The notes: a model not told the origin generated them from the sequence alone. 64,000 nucleotides of DNA from Rikenella microfusus DSM 15922 (GCF_000427365.1 NZ_KE386488.1:1647882-1711881); one strand, 5' to 3'. Shown: positions 40,447 to 49,506, numbered from the stretch's first letter. Numbers and translations: made by a program.

Positions 40447-42531
40447 TTAATGATTCGGGTGGCCTGTAGCGTATTCAATAGCGTCCTTCAAATACTTCAG
40501 TTTTTCATCGGTATTTATAATGCGCTTTATTTCTGCTTTAATAACATCATTATCTTTAACTGGAGGCAAATCGCCAACTATCATGCCTGCTAAATATTGT
40601 GCCGTGATAGCTTTACTAATTGTACCTTCGTTGAGTGGTGCAAATATTTGATAGCTAATTTTTCTTGTTGGTGAAGTCCCATCGGGATAGTCGTCTTTTA
40701 CTTTATTCCAAATATCAAGCAGTATTTCATCTGTTATTTCCTGTTCATGTCCATTTTCTTCTATATTTGCAGCCCTTATTGCTGCAGCCAACAATCTGAA
40801 TAGTCCACTTCCCGCTATATCATACTCCAATGTCCAGTCTTTTGGAAGAAATATTTTTATCTGTTCATTGTTGGTCTCATGTTCTATACACTCAACCTTT
40901 TCGTTGCGTATTATCGACAACATATCCTCGTTCAACGGCATCTTTTTCTCTTCCGTCAAGACAGCCTTTAAACGGTTAATGGTCTCTCCAATTGGACCAA
41001 AACCAGTAGTTTTGTTTGCTCGGACATTTTTTTCAAATGCAGACAGACTACTGAACACACTTGCCATTGAATCATAATTCACTTCTTCTGTTACGGCTTT
41101 TAATTCTGCCAACACAGCATCTTTCAACCAATATTTAGGAGTCTTACGGTCTGAACTGTTATCATCATAATACTCCAATGCTCTCACATCCAAATCAGAG
41201 ATAACAGCAACAGTTCCAAATGATTTATTGTCCCGGCGTTTGAAGATATTCACATAGCGCTTGTATGCAGTACTACCTACATTAACTATTGAGACCCCGT
41301 ATTTATTAAGAGGTTTATCTATTATGTCTGCAATGGCGGGAATCAATAGATTCTCAGCATCCCCTTCAACCATAATCAGACCTTTGGCAAAGAAAAGATT
41401 TGACTTAGTTGCATCCAAAAAACGCTCCAAGAATTTGTAGTCTGCTGGCTTCATCATTGTGTATTCTTTAGACATCGGGAAAACCTCGTTTCCTTTTAGC
41501 ACAATCAGATTTTCTAACCGAATCTTTGAAGCCAATGTAATGCTATGAGTAGTAAGAATAAATTGCTCTTTTTTCTGTTGAGAGGATATATAATCTATCA
41601 GTCTTAACTGATACTGCGGATGAAGATGAGCTTCTAATTCTTCAACCAATGCAAGTTTCAATCCTTTTTGTTGATTGTTGAACAGAAGCATTTCAGCGGC
41701 TATACACAATAGATTAAGAGAGCCAAGACCCGACTTGTTGCCTTCCATAATCAGGTCAAGTAGTCTTAATATTTCGGATAGTTCTCCTCCAGTTAATTTT
41801 ATTTGGGCATGTCGAGGGTCACCATTTAGCAAGAAATGAGTATGTAGGAAATTGTTGATTTCCTCTGTAATAATCTCACCATTACCACCTTCTTTAAAAA
41901 AGTTTTCTATTTCCCTTTTTAGGTCCTCATAGTCTGTTTCTAGTTTGTGCTTCTTATTGTTACCCTGTTCATCCTTTCGGGTCTTGAACAACTCATGTGC
42001 ACCAAGAATCTGTGCTAATCTTGACTTGTAGCCATGGGTCATATCGGTAAGGGCATCCCTCAGCGGTTTAAAGTATACCACTTTTAAGAGGTCTCTCGCT
42101 TCAGAGTCCATTCTTTCGGACTGTCCTTCTATACCAGCAGAGAACTTAGGCAGAATGACATTATCCTTCCTTTTCACATACAGCCAAACCTTGAGTAGAT
42201 ATCTTGTCTTATCTTCGTTCCATGATAGCCATTCCCAAAACAAACCAGAATCTTGCTCGTTTAGTCCATCAAATACACACTCTATTTTAAACTCATCCTT
42301 TCGATTTCCCTGTTCATCTTGATAGAAATCTTTATCATCAAATTGAATATACTCTCCACTCTGAGTCCTTAAAACATAACGAATGGCATCAATAATTGCT
42401 GTTTTGCCAGAATCATTCTCGCCAATCAGCACATTTAGGCCTTCATGGAAATGAACTTCCACTCCGGGCTTATTATCAGCACCACTGCAATATTTTCTAA
42501 AATTCCAGAGTCTAAGTCTTGAAAGGTACAT
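40447..42531 (-). CDS. gajA: GajA, OLD-family ATPase-Toprim nuclease of Gabija
   Basis: A 694-aa overcoming-lysogenization-defect (OLD) type protein. The N-terminal ABC ATPase begins MYLSRLRLWNFRKY with Walker A GENDSGKT at residues 37-44. The signature region is LTGGELSEILRLLDLI, followed by Walker B LALVEELEAHLHPQYQLRL and the switch ILTTHSITLASKI. The Toprim domain has the catalytic glutamate in LIMVEGDAENLLIPAIADII and the DxD in TVAVISDLDVRALEYYD. GajA is the DNA-nicking endonuclease of Gabija, held inactive by nucleotides and released on phage-induced nucleotide depletion. Directly upstream of gajB. Confidence 0.93.
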   Translation of the reverse strand: MYLSRLRLWNFRKYCSGADNKPGVEVHFHEGLNVLIGENDSGKTAIIDAIRYVLRTQSGEYIQFDDKDFYQDEQGNRKDEFKIECVFDGLNEQDSGLFWEWLSWNEDKTRYLLKVWLYVKRKDNVILPKFSAGIEGQSERMDSEARDLLKVVYFKPLRDALTDMTHGYKSRLAQILGAHELFKTRKDEQGNNKKHKLETDYEDLKREIENFFKEGGNGEIITEEINNFLHTHFLLNGDPRHAQIKLTGGELSEILRLLDLIMEGNKSGLGSLNLLCIAAEMLLFNNQQKGLKLALVEELEAHLHPQYQLRLIDYISSQQKKEQFILTTHSITLASKIRLENLIVLKGNEVFPMSKEYTMMKPADYKFLERFLDATKSNLFFAKGLIMVEGDAENLLIPAIADIIDKPLNKYGVSIVNVGSTAYKRYVNIFKRRDNKSFGTVAVISDLDVRALEYYDDNSSDRKTPKYWLKDAVLAELKAVTEEVNYDSMASVFSSLSAFEKNVRANKTTGFGPIGETINRLKAVLTEEKKMPLNEDMLSIIRNEKVECIEHETNNEQIKIFLPKDWTLEYDIAGSGLFRLLAAAIRAANIEENGHEQEITDEILLDIWNKVKDDYPDGTSPTRKISYQIFAPLNEGTISKAITAQYLAGMIVGDLPPVKDNDVIKAEIKRIINTDEKLKYLKDAIEYATGHPNH

Positions 42532-42576
42532 TTTTGAGAAAAATATATATTATTTTCAAATAACTACAATACACTT

Positions 42577-44082
42577 TTATATCCTGTCAAAGAATCCCTC
42601 ATATTCTTCATCGATAATCTTCCATTCTCCCATTTTACGTCCACCTACACGAGCTATCTTGTTTAATTCTTGAAGGCGTTTCAGGTATTTCAGAACTTGA
42701 CGTGTTGATAGCCCCATTGAATCAGCCATTTGAACAGTGCTGACTTTAGGATTCATAGATATCAGTTTATATATTTGGCGACTTGCTTTTATGAACTCTT
42801 TTGTGAACTCTATCGGTTCTTTTATGAACTCTTTTGTGAACTCTATCGGTTCTTTTATGAACTCCACTTCTTGAGATTCCTTGTCTGTGGGAGTATTATT
42901 GTCATTCCCTTCAAAATTTAAATTCCATAGAGTCACATGAAATTCGGAAGCATTGGAGGTGAATTCTGGAGCGTGGTAGTCTGAAAGACGCTTATAACGC
43001 CTATATGTGTTTATGATTTTCTTCATGCCGCTGCCTCGCCGTTCCATAAGCCCCAATCGGCTGAAGAAATCAGCCAATAACGGATTCCTTCTTTTGGATG
43101 GCACCGTAAGAGGGTTCAACTGCTGAATAAGCCTACCGTCCATCATGCCACCGGGAGAGTAGATCTCCATCCTGTCATCGTACATGTCAATATGTATCTC
43201 GCTTCCCAACTGCATGTAGTCGCGATGGATGATTGCATTGGCTATCGCTTCCGTTACGGCACGTTCGGGATAGTCTGGCAATTCTTCGCGGTGGTCACTT
43301 TCTTTCCACCATTTCTTCCTTGAATTATTCCGCACAAAAGACACGGCATCCTGCAATTGTCCGATTACGCATCCCTCCAACTCAACATCATCTATCGCTT
43401 CGCCCAAGCCGTTGGTCATATCCAGTCCATTCCATCGGGTACAGAATATACGGGATTGTCTTATAGGGGATTCGTCCGCTAACAATGCGCCGGCATTTGT
43501 CAGATTGCCGTTTTCATCAACGATACCCCATGATACAAACTCGCTGTCTTCAAACGAGCGTTGCAGCCTTTTGTAGTGAACAGACCTGAGTTTGGTAAAA
43601 GCCATATCCTCGAATCTGTAGATTGAAGGCAGACTGTCGTATGTTCTGCCGGCACCTTTCAGAACGAGACTTTTCAATTGAATGCGATCCGCAACGACAG
43701 ACTCATTCCCGATACGGACGAAAGCAAGACGCTGCTTGTCGCCGATATAGTAATATGGAGTCTCCTGTCCCGGATATACATGTAGTAGCACAAGCTTCTT
43801 ACCATCTGCTTCCTTTAGTTCAAGCTTGACTGCCGGGACAGGGTCAAGTTTGCTCTTTATTTCCTCACTGATTTTCTCCGCGTCACCCTCCGCATCAGCA
43901 AGTCCCAACACATAGCCATCATCACTGATGCCGAATATCAGTACACCACCTTCGCCATTGGCAAAGGCAGAGACACTCTTGAGCCAACTTTTGGGTCGTC
44001 TGACCTCAAGTATCTGTTTTTTGTCGTAAGCTGTCGCTTCGCCTATCAATGATTTAATATCTAATTCCATTGTATTCAACAT
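42577..44082 (-). CDS. AlbA_2 (Schlafen-like)/HATPase/winged-helix protein
   Basis: A 501-aa protein of the COG2865 type. The N-terminal AlbA_2 (Schlafen-fold) domain, residues about 8-125, has KSVSAFANGEGGVLIFGISDDG. A HATPase_c_4-like domain follows, with RAVTEAIANAIIHRDYMQLG near residue 275 and MEIYSPGGMMDGRLIQQLNP. A linker near residues 405-435 contains an 11-residue tandem repeat (EFIKEPIEFTK), and the C-terminus is a winged helix (VSTVQMADSMGLSTRQVLKYLKRL). These proteins are often called transcriptional regulators, and some AlbA_2 proteins act in phage defence. It lies 34 bp after the methylase-helicase gene and 45 bp before gajA, inside the same operon. ATGs at 44082 and 44070 are both possible. 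Confidence 0.85.
   Translation of the reverse strand: MLNTMELDIKSLIGEATAYDKKQILEVRRPKSWLKSVSAFANGEGGVLIFGISDDGYVLGLADAEGDAEKISEEIKSKLDPVPAVKLELKEADGKKLVLLHVYPGQETPYYYIGDKQRLAFVRIGNESVVADRIQLKSLVLKGAGRTYDSLPSIYRFEDMAFTKLRSVHYKRLQRSFEDSEFVSWGIVDENGNLTNAGALLADESPIRQSRIFCTRWNGLDMTNGLGEAIDDVELEGCVIGQLQDAVSFVRNNSRKKWWKESDHREELPDYPERAVTEAIANAIIHRDYMQLGSEIHIDMYDDRMEIYSPGGMMDGRLIQQLNPLTVPSKRRNPLLADFFSRLGLMERRGSGMKKIINTYRRYKRLSDYHAPEFTSNASEFHVTLWNLNFEGNDNNTPTDKESQEVEFIKEPIEFTKEFIKEPIEFTKEFIKASRQIYKLISMNPKVSTVQMADSMGLSTRQVLKYLKRLQELNKIARVGGRKMGEWKIIDEEYEGFFDRI
42786..42865. repeat. 33-bp tandem repeat inside AlbA_2 gene, 2.4 copies
   Basis: Units 42786-42818 and 42819-42851 are identical, followed by a partial unit. 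The period is 11 codons, so copy-number change keeps the frame. It encodes a charged linker before the winged helix. Confidence 0.85.
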
Positions 44083-44116
44083 CTGTTCGTTAATTTTGAG
44101 TTAGAATAGCATACTC

Positions 44117-47100
44117 TTATTCCATGGGCTTAATCATGGACTCAATAAAGTCAATCTCTTCGGCTGTTAAACCATATTTAGCATAGAGCTGAGTATCTAT
44201 TTCGGGGATGCTTTTGCTCCAATCAATATCACTGTATGCAGTAAAGTTCTCTACTGGAACAAATCTATACACCTTACTCATAGCATGTTGAGAAACCTTT
44301 GATGCACTAACTAAAACCCGAAGAAATTTCGTATGTAGGTACTTTGCGAAATTTTCGACTTCTGTTTTTGTTCCGAATGCCACATATAAATATGATTGGG
44401 AACATGCCGAATCAGCAGAAGCGATTTCAGGTATCCCGATAATTTGATGAGGGAATGATTCTCCAGCTCCATATGCTTCTGGAATAAACACTTTAGGCCT
44501 ACTTATATCCAGCACATTCTTTTTTACACTTTCTCGTGATATATATCCAATACATCGTCTATTGCGTTTAATCCAATACAATGCAACTTCATGCTCTTTG
44601 TCTTTTTGTTCATATATTTCAATATGGGACTTTGAACTAGCCTTGGGGTTTGTTGGAATACCAAATGGAGTGTCAGACGATATAAGACTATCAACAAACG
44701 AATCACTCTGGCTCAAAATCCTTTCAACAATCTCCGCCAATATAGGTTCTCTGACCAGAATGTTAAATTGACCTAAATCCCGTTCTGTTATAATCTTTAC
44801 ACCATCTCGATTTAATTCATATTCGCATTTTCCACAATAAGATTTCGCATATAAGAAATAACAACAACCTCCTTTTATTTCCGCATTTGGGAATAAATCT
44901 TTAGCATTTGTGTGTGAGACTAATTTCATTACATGCTTTGATGTCAGCATTCTATTGCGGAACTCCCCAACAAGATTCTCTCGGCCGCCAGTATACCAAC
45001 GAGAGGGGATAATCATTGAAGTATAGTTAGGATTCGTATCAAAAGCTATTTGACAAAAATTCTGGTATATGGATGCGTCATTAGTACCTCCACTACCTCC
45101 TTTATCCTGATACGGCGGATTGCCAATAATCACGTCAAATCTCATATCTGTTAATTGCTTTATTATCTCATTATTATTTTCGCCAATCAAGTCATACGAC
45201 GTGAAATCGGCATATATGTTTTCAACCGGCATTCCGAGCAAGGTGTAAACTTTGCGTGTAAATTCGTAGGCTAATGTCGAAGTCGTAATTGCATATAATC
45301 TCGGTTTGACCTTCTCGCCAAATCTTCGATACAACGCAACGGAGAACTCTCCCTCTTTGGAGGCTATATCAAGGAATTTGGCATCCGCCTTCTCTCTTAA
45401 CTCTTCGAAAGGCAGGATAGCTACCATCTCGTCGGCGACCTTCGCAGGGGTAACTATCTCAGAATCGGACAAACGTCCGAACCTTCGCATGGCAATCTCT
45501 ACCCGCTCCATGGGGCGAAGTGCGGCGTCTCGGATTAGATCATTGGTATTCTCGATTTTATAGTCGAGATCATGCAAAATAAACGGATTGCTCTTCTCCT
45601 GGATTACCTCCAGAACCTTTCTGTCCAGGCCGAGATGGTTGGCGATTCGCCGGTTATCCGACGTCTGTGGAATTGCGGCAATCACCTCCTCCAACGATTT
45701 GACAGTTGAATCCGTCAGGAAGGCAAAGAAAAGAATACGCGCATAATAGGCGGCAAGCCGTTTGTCGAGTTTGTCGTCTTCCTCTGCCGGGTTCGGCCGA
45801 TCGGGGTGTTGATTGGGTTGATCGGTCGGTTCAGCATCTCTGTTCTCAGTTCCTTCCGGTGTATCGGGTGTGTCAGGCGTATCAATGTCATCACCATCAC
45901 CCTCTGTCGGTTTTATCTGGAGACCATTTTTTGCATCAATGGGAGCAATCTCCCGCAGAACATTGAGTAGCTCAGTGTCTTCCAACAGAATGCTGTCGGT
46001 CGGGATTTCCGATGCCTCGTCCAATACGCTGCGGTTTCTGGAATATTCGCGAACCGCATCCGTAATATTGGTCGGAGTCGCTTCCTGCAACTTATGTTTG
46101 TTCAGTACGATGATAGGAGAGATTGCCAACTCTTTTGCGATACGTTCTCTCAAGCCTGCATTACCCTGAACCTCTGTATTGACATTGTAAAACTGCGATT
46201 TCAACTCCTGCAACCGGAACATGCGATTCGGATCGAAGTCTACCAATAATGTCTGCGGCTTCATGTTGTACTTGATGGTTCGGCCGTTTTCATCCTTGAA
46301 GGTGGTAACGTATTGATTCTGCAGACGGAATATTGCTTGATCGTATTCCTGCGGAGATGACGTTCCCTTGAGGTAGAGCATCGTGTCCCATTGCGGCACG
46401 GTTGTTCCTGTCAGCATCCGGTTAACGGTCAACGTCAGTGTCTTGCGGCCATTTTCTTCACAAGTCTTGATTTTCCCTTTGACAATATCCGTAGTCGCAT
46501 ATTTGCGCTCTTCGTCAAAGCCTGCTATGTTGATAACTTCGTAATCGCATAGGTTTTTGAATCGGTTCTTTTCTCGTTGAATCAATGCTGCCATGGCATC
46601 GCAGGAGGCACGGAAAGGCAATGCGACAACAATGTGGCGGCACATCTTACCATCCTTGATTTTGTCGTAATCGAGAAAGCCGAGCAGATTCTCATCCTCT
46701 TTTGTACCGTCGATTACCTCTAGCAAATCCAGAATCTCGGGTTCGTGTAAAAATTGCCTATGGCTGCCGTCTCTTTTAGTTGTCATCGAGTGAGGTCTGA
46801 ACAACTCGGAAAATGCGTAGGTAATGCCATTTTTACGCAATTCTTTCATTTTTTTCACGGAAGAGACATTCGGATTGAACGCAAAGCGAATCATCTGTGG
46901 AAATCCATAATAAGGATTATCCCATTCGTTGCAATCATCCTCTTTGAGATGCTCGTCATCCCACTGCTTCTGTGCGTCGATAATGTCCGTAAACTGAACA
47001 AAGGCAATGATGTCCTCCTTTTTGAATTCATCGCTCATCAAAATTCGGTATGGCGTACCGGAAAGATGTATGCGGATCTTCGCATTCAAGACTTTGACAG

Positions 47101-48097
47101 CCTCGTCTACTTGATCGAGCGTTTCAAAGCCATCAATATTTCGTAGCTCTTTCTCGATCTGTGATTTGCTGAGATTATATTGTTGCAAGACCTTTCCATA
47201 GGAGGCACCACGAGCTCCAAAATGGGTTTCATCAACGATTAACAAATCAATTTGATGCTCAAAAACCTCTTTGTGCTTTGCCTTAATTTCTTCTCCTTGC
47301 AAATCTTGCAACGTCAAGAATAATGCAACTTTATCTCCGGCAGCAAGAGCATCGGAAACAATGGTTTCATAACTATTTAACGACGTGCTGTCCAGAAACT
47401 TGTAGCCAGCAAAGTAAACATGGCTCTCAACCGTCTTTTTCCATTCTTGTTTTACATCGGCCTTGGCTGAAACGACAACAACAATTTTCGCATCCATCTC
47501 TTTAGCGCAGCACATGGCCGTGAAAGACTTGCCGAATCGCATTATAGCGTACAGTAACAGATTGGTGCGTCCGACAGTCGCTGCATTTCTGAAGTTGTCA
47601 ATGACCTGCTGTTGGTTGGCACGGGGAGGATAGCTCTCCGTTCGTTCGTAGGTAAATGTTTGAGGTAAGCGATCCGGAGAATAAAACTGATATTTGCCGT
47701 TTTTCTCCCGTGCGCTTTGATATATGTCCGATATAGCCTCTTCCAGATCAGCGGTTGTAGCCCCTTCAAAGAACTCCTTTGAATAGTAAGGCAGACGCCC
47801 AAACGTGTCCGGTAGCAACCGTGTTCTGCCTTTTTCCTGTTCCAGAAAAGTATGGACTGCAAAATCACGAAAAATAGTCTCATCGTCTATCTGTGCCGAA
47901 TGTTCGTACTGCTGTACCAGATTTGGGAAAATCTTTCTCCATTCATCCAAGCGCACACGCACGCCTCGGGCAGTGTCGCCAACCTTCAAATAGTTGGGAA
48001 CCGTTTCGGTAGAAAAAGCATAGATATGTGGCTCAACTCGCCCTACGATCAGGCCATCTAGAAGAGTCGTATCTATTTTTAGATTTGAATCTGCCAT
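44117..48097 (-). CDS. GIY-YIG/helicase/N6-methylase single-chain R-M enzyme
   Basis: A 1326-aa fusion. Residues 15-115 look like a GIY-YIG nuclease of the T5orf172/MUG113 type (IYAFSTETVPNYLKVGDTAR, conserved arginine, and a glutamate in VHTFLEQEKGR). Residues 160-620 form an SF2 helicase: Walker A-like YAIMRFGKSFTAM near 186, VDETHFG near 287, SGTPYRIL, and a QxxR-type motif VI (YDQAIFRLQNQ). A Pro/Asp-rich linker (TPDTPDTPEG) lies near 735. The C-terminal Eco57I-like adenine methylase has VTPAKVADEMV, motif I FLDIASKEGEFSVALY and motif IV NPPY at residues 993-996. A target-recognition region fills the last 250 residues. The domain order resembles Type ISP enzymes (LlaGI) with a different nuclease. 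It follows its partner gene by 1 bp. Confidence 0.88.
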   Translation of the reverse strand: MADSNLKIDTTLLDGLIVGRVEPHIYAFSTETVPNYLKVGDTARGVRVRLDEWRKIFPNLVQQYEHSAQIDDETIFRDFAVHTFLEQEKGRTRLLPDTFGRLPYYSKEFFEGATTADLEEAISDIYQSAREKNGKYQFYSPDRLPQTFTYERTESYPPRANQQQVIDNFRNAATVGRTNLLLYAIMRFGKSFTAMCCAKEMDAKIVVVVSAKADVKQEWKKTVESHVYFAGYKFLDSTSLNSYETIVSDALAAGDKVALFLTLQDLQGEEIKAKHKEVFEHQIDLLIVDETHFGARGASYGKVLQQYNLSKSQIEKELRNIDGFETLDQVDEAVKVLNAKIRIHLSGTPYRILMSDEFKKEDIIAFVQFTDIIDAQKQWDDEHLKEDDCNEWDNPYYGFPQMIRFAFNPNVSSVKKMKELRKNGITYAFSELFRPHSMTTKRDGSHRQFLHEPEILDLLEVIDGTKEDENLLGFLDYDKIKDGKMCRHIVVALPFRASCDAMAALIQREKNRFKNLCDYEVINIAGFDEERKYATTDIVKGKIKTCEENGRKTLTLTVNRMLTGTTVPQWDTMLYLKGTSSPQEYDQAIFRLQNQYVTTFKDENGRTIKYNMKPQTLLVDFDPNRMFRLQELKSQFYNVNTEVQGNAGLRERIAKELAISPIIVLNKHKLQEATPTNITDAVREYSRNRSVLDEASEIPTDSILLEDTELLNVLREIAPIDAKNGLQIKPTEGDGDDIDTPDTPDTPEGTENRDAEPTDQPNQHPDRPNPAEEDDKLDKRLAAYYARILFFAFLTDSTVKSLEEVIAAIPQTSDNRRIANHLGLDRKVLEVIQEKSNPFILHDLDYKIENTNDLIRDAALRPMERVEIAMRRFGRLSDSEIVTPAKVADEMVAILPFEELREKADAKFLDIASKEGEFSVALYRRFGEKVKPRLYAITTSTLAYEFTRKVYTLLGMPVENIYADFTSYDLIGENNNEIIKQLTDMRFDVIIGNPPYQDKGGSGGTNDASIYQNFCQIAFDTNPNYTSMIIPSRWYTGGRENLVGEFRNRMLTSKHVMKLVSHTNAKDLFPNAEIKGGCCYFLYAKSYCGKCEYELNRDGVKIITERDLGQFNILVREPILAEIVERILSQSDSFVDSLISSDTPFGIPTNPKASSKSHIEIYEQKDKEHEVALYWIKRNRRCIGYISRESVKKNVLDISRPKVFIPEAYGAGESFPHQIIGIPEIASADSACSQSYLYVAFGTKTEVENFAKYLHTKFLRVLVSASKVSQHAMSKVYRFVPVENFTAYSDIDWSKSIPEIDTQLYAKYGLTAEEIDFIESMIKPME

Positions 48098-48098
48098 T

Positions 48099-49103
48099 CT
48101 ATTTTCCTTTCTTTAACAATGAGACAAAAGTCAGTGTTTTATTGCTGCTCCAATCCTTAATCTTACAATAGGTTCCATTATGTTTGAGTATATTGCCCTT
48201 TTGACATCCTTCACACTCTTGAACCGTTATGTTCGAATCAAACAGGCTCTGGACTGTTTGTTGCACGCTATGGCAACTTTCCGGAATTACCCCTTTCAAA
48301 CCGTCCATCTGCCAAATATTCCATGAGATGATGGAAGCAATATATTGCAACGATTTGAGTTGTGGCTTTTTGCCAAATTTTACTTTATAATAGTCAATGA
48401 AGGTGTACAAAAGAGACTCCCGGGCAAGAACAAGGTTGTCTCCCTGCCATTCGTAACCGTAGATACTCATATAAGCCGATTGAGCTGCTTTTAGCCATTC
48501 GCTTGATGTCTGTGTATTTTCCCCGACGACGCGAAGTTTTCTATCAAGTAATCCTATCCTTCGTTCTATCGGTATCGGCTTACCAGTTACGGAATCATAT
48601 CGGCTCACCAGATAGGGAGCCTCTCCACAGGTAATTTCAAGGCGATTTTCGTTGATGTAATCATGCCAGGTTTTACCTTCAGGAAATACGATTTTCCCCT
48701 CTGTCGGAATCCACGAATGTGAACCGTCAGGATTATCTATCTCTACATTAAATACGTTTTCTCGTCCAAACCAAGCATTGTCAATCAGATTGTTTTGTTT
48801 ATTACAAATCCACGACGGAGTAAAAACTTCGGCCATTTCACGACTGCGTTGCTGCTGCATTTCAAGGCTTTTAACTGCCCGAGGCTTGATCACATCTCCA
48901 TTCTTGCCAGTAATAGCCTCTAATGTAATTTGATCGCTATATTGATACCCATCCCCAAAATTGGCATAATTGTTTGTCGCCCAGAAAATATTGACTTGAC
49001 AATTTTCTGAACTTAAAGTGCGATCTATGAGTAACATTGAAAGTAGCTCAGGCGACCGTTCAAAGATTTCATTTTCGTATATGTCAATCTGTAACAGATC
49101 CAT
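48099..49103 (-). CDS. Methylase-like partner (restriction subunit M type)
   Basis: A 334-aa protein of a family often labelled restriction endonuclease subunit M in Bacteroidetes. Two methylase-like elements are visible: AEVFTPSWICNKQNNLID, resembling the start of gamma-class N6-adenine methylases, and LEITCGEAPYLVSRYD near residue 155, at the place of SAM-binding motif I. No NPPY catalytic motif is seen, so it is probably not active alone. Four cysteines near the C-terminus (ECEGCQKGN, YCKIKD) could bind metal or DNA. It is immediately upstream of the helicase-methylase gene, with a 1-bp gap. Its exact role is not known; specificity or complex assembly is possible. Confidence 0.75.
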   Translation of the reverse strand: MDLLQIDIYENEIFERSPELLSMLLIDRTLSSENCQVNIFWATNNYANFGDGYQYSDQITLEAITGKNGDVIKPRAVKSLEMQQQRSREMAEVFTPSWICNKQNNLIDNAWFGRENVFNVEIDNPDGSHSWIPTEGKIVFPEGKTWHDYINENRLEITCGEAPYLVSRYDSVTGKPIPIERRIGLLDRKLRVVGENTQTSSEWLKAAQSAYMSIYGYEWQGDNLVLARESLLYTFIDYYKVKFGKKPQLKSLQYIASIISWNIWQMDGLKGVIPESCHSVQQTVQSLFDSNITVQECEGCQKGNILKHNGTYCKIKDWSSNKTLTFVSLLKKGK

Positions 49104-49170
49104 ATATTTTATATTATACGTTTTATCACATTTCTAATTACCGTTTCGGTATACCTCATAACCAGAGTAA

Positions 49171-49395
49171 TTATTCTATATCATAATTAAAATCAGCCTC
49201 AATAAGATCTTTAATATCCACTTTAAGCAGTTGGGCAATCTCAACAAACTGGGCCATTGATGGCTGTACCTTATTAGTTTTCCATCGTGAAACAGTCATG
49301 TCTGTAACCCCCATCTGTTCTGCCAACCAGCGATTAGTTATTTCTTTTTCAGCCAAAATGACACGCAACCGGTTTGAGCATTCTATTTTCGCCAT
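49171..49395 (-). CDS. Xre-type regulator of the defence operon
   Basis: A 74-aa helix-turn-helix protein of the Cro/CI (Xre) family: LRVILAEKEITNRWLAEQMGVTDMTVSRWKTNKVQP is the HTH, with the recognition helix around TDMTVSRW (split here from NRWLAEQMG). The size fits controller proteins of restriction-modification systems, which delay nuclease expression after entry into a new host. It is the first gene behind the operon promoter, 67 bp before the methylase-like gene, and is therefore likely to be autoregulated. A candidate operator is described with the promoter. Confidence 0.9.
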   Translation of the reverse strand: MAKIECSNRLRVILAEKEITNRWLAEQMGVTDMTVSRWKTNKVQPSMAQFVEIAQLLKVDIKDLIEADFNYDIE

Positions 49396-49420
49396 ATTGC
49401 TTCATATTAAATTAACGGCA

Positions 49421-49482
49421 CAAAGTTATACATAAAAAGATAATCATCAAAGTAATCTGATAATAATATCTCTCTGTGAGAT
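49421..49482 (-). promoter_or_regulatory. Promoter and candidate operator of the defence operon
   Basis: On the minus strand TTTG (plus 49448-49451), a 19-bp spacer and TAACTTTG (plus 49421-49428) match the Bacteroidetes promoter exactly, 26 bp upstream of the Xre start. Adjacent to the TTTG box is the inverted repeat ATCTC-TCTGT-GAGAT (49468-49482), a possible Xre operator. Nothing comparable was noticed in the short gaps further down the operon. Confidence 0.8.
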
Positions 49483-49506
49483 TCAATAATTGATAACCCC
49501 TAGTAT

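Noticed and set aside
42786-42865. CRISPR-like array
   Set aside because: The 33-bp repeats are directly adjacent without spacers and lie in frame inside a coding sequence. No CRISPR array or cas gene was seen anywhere in the window.
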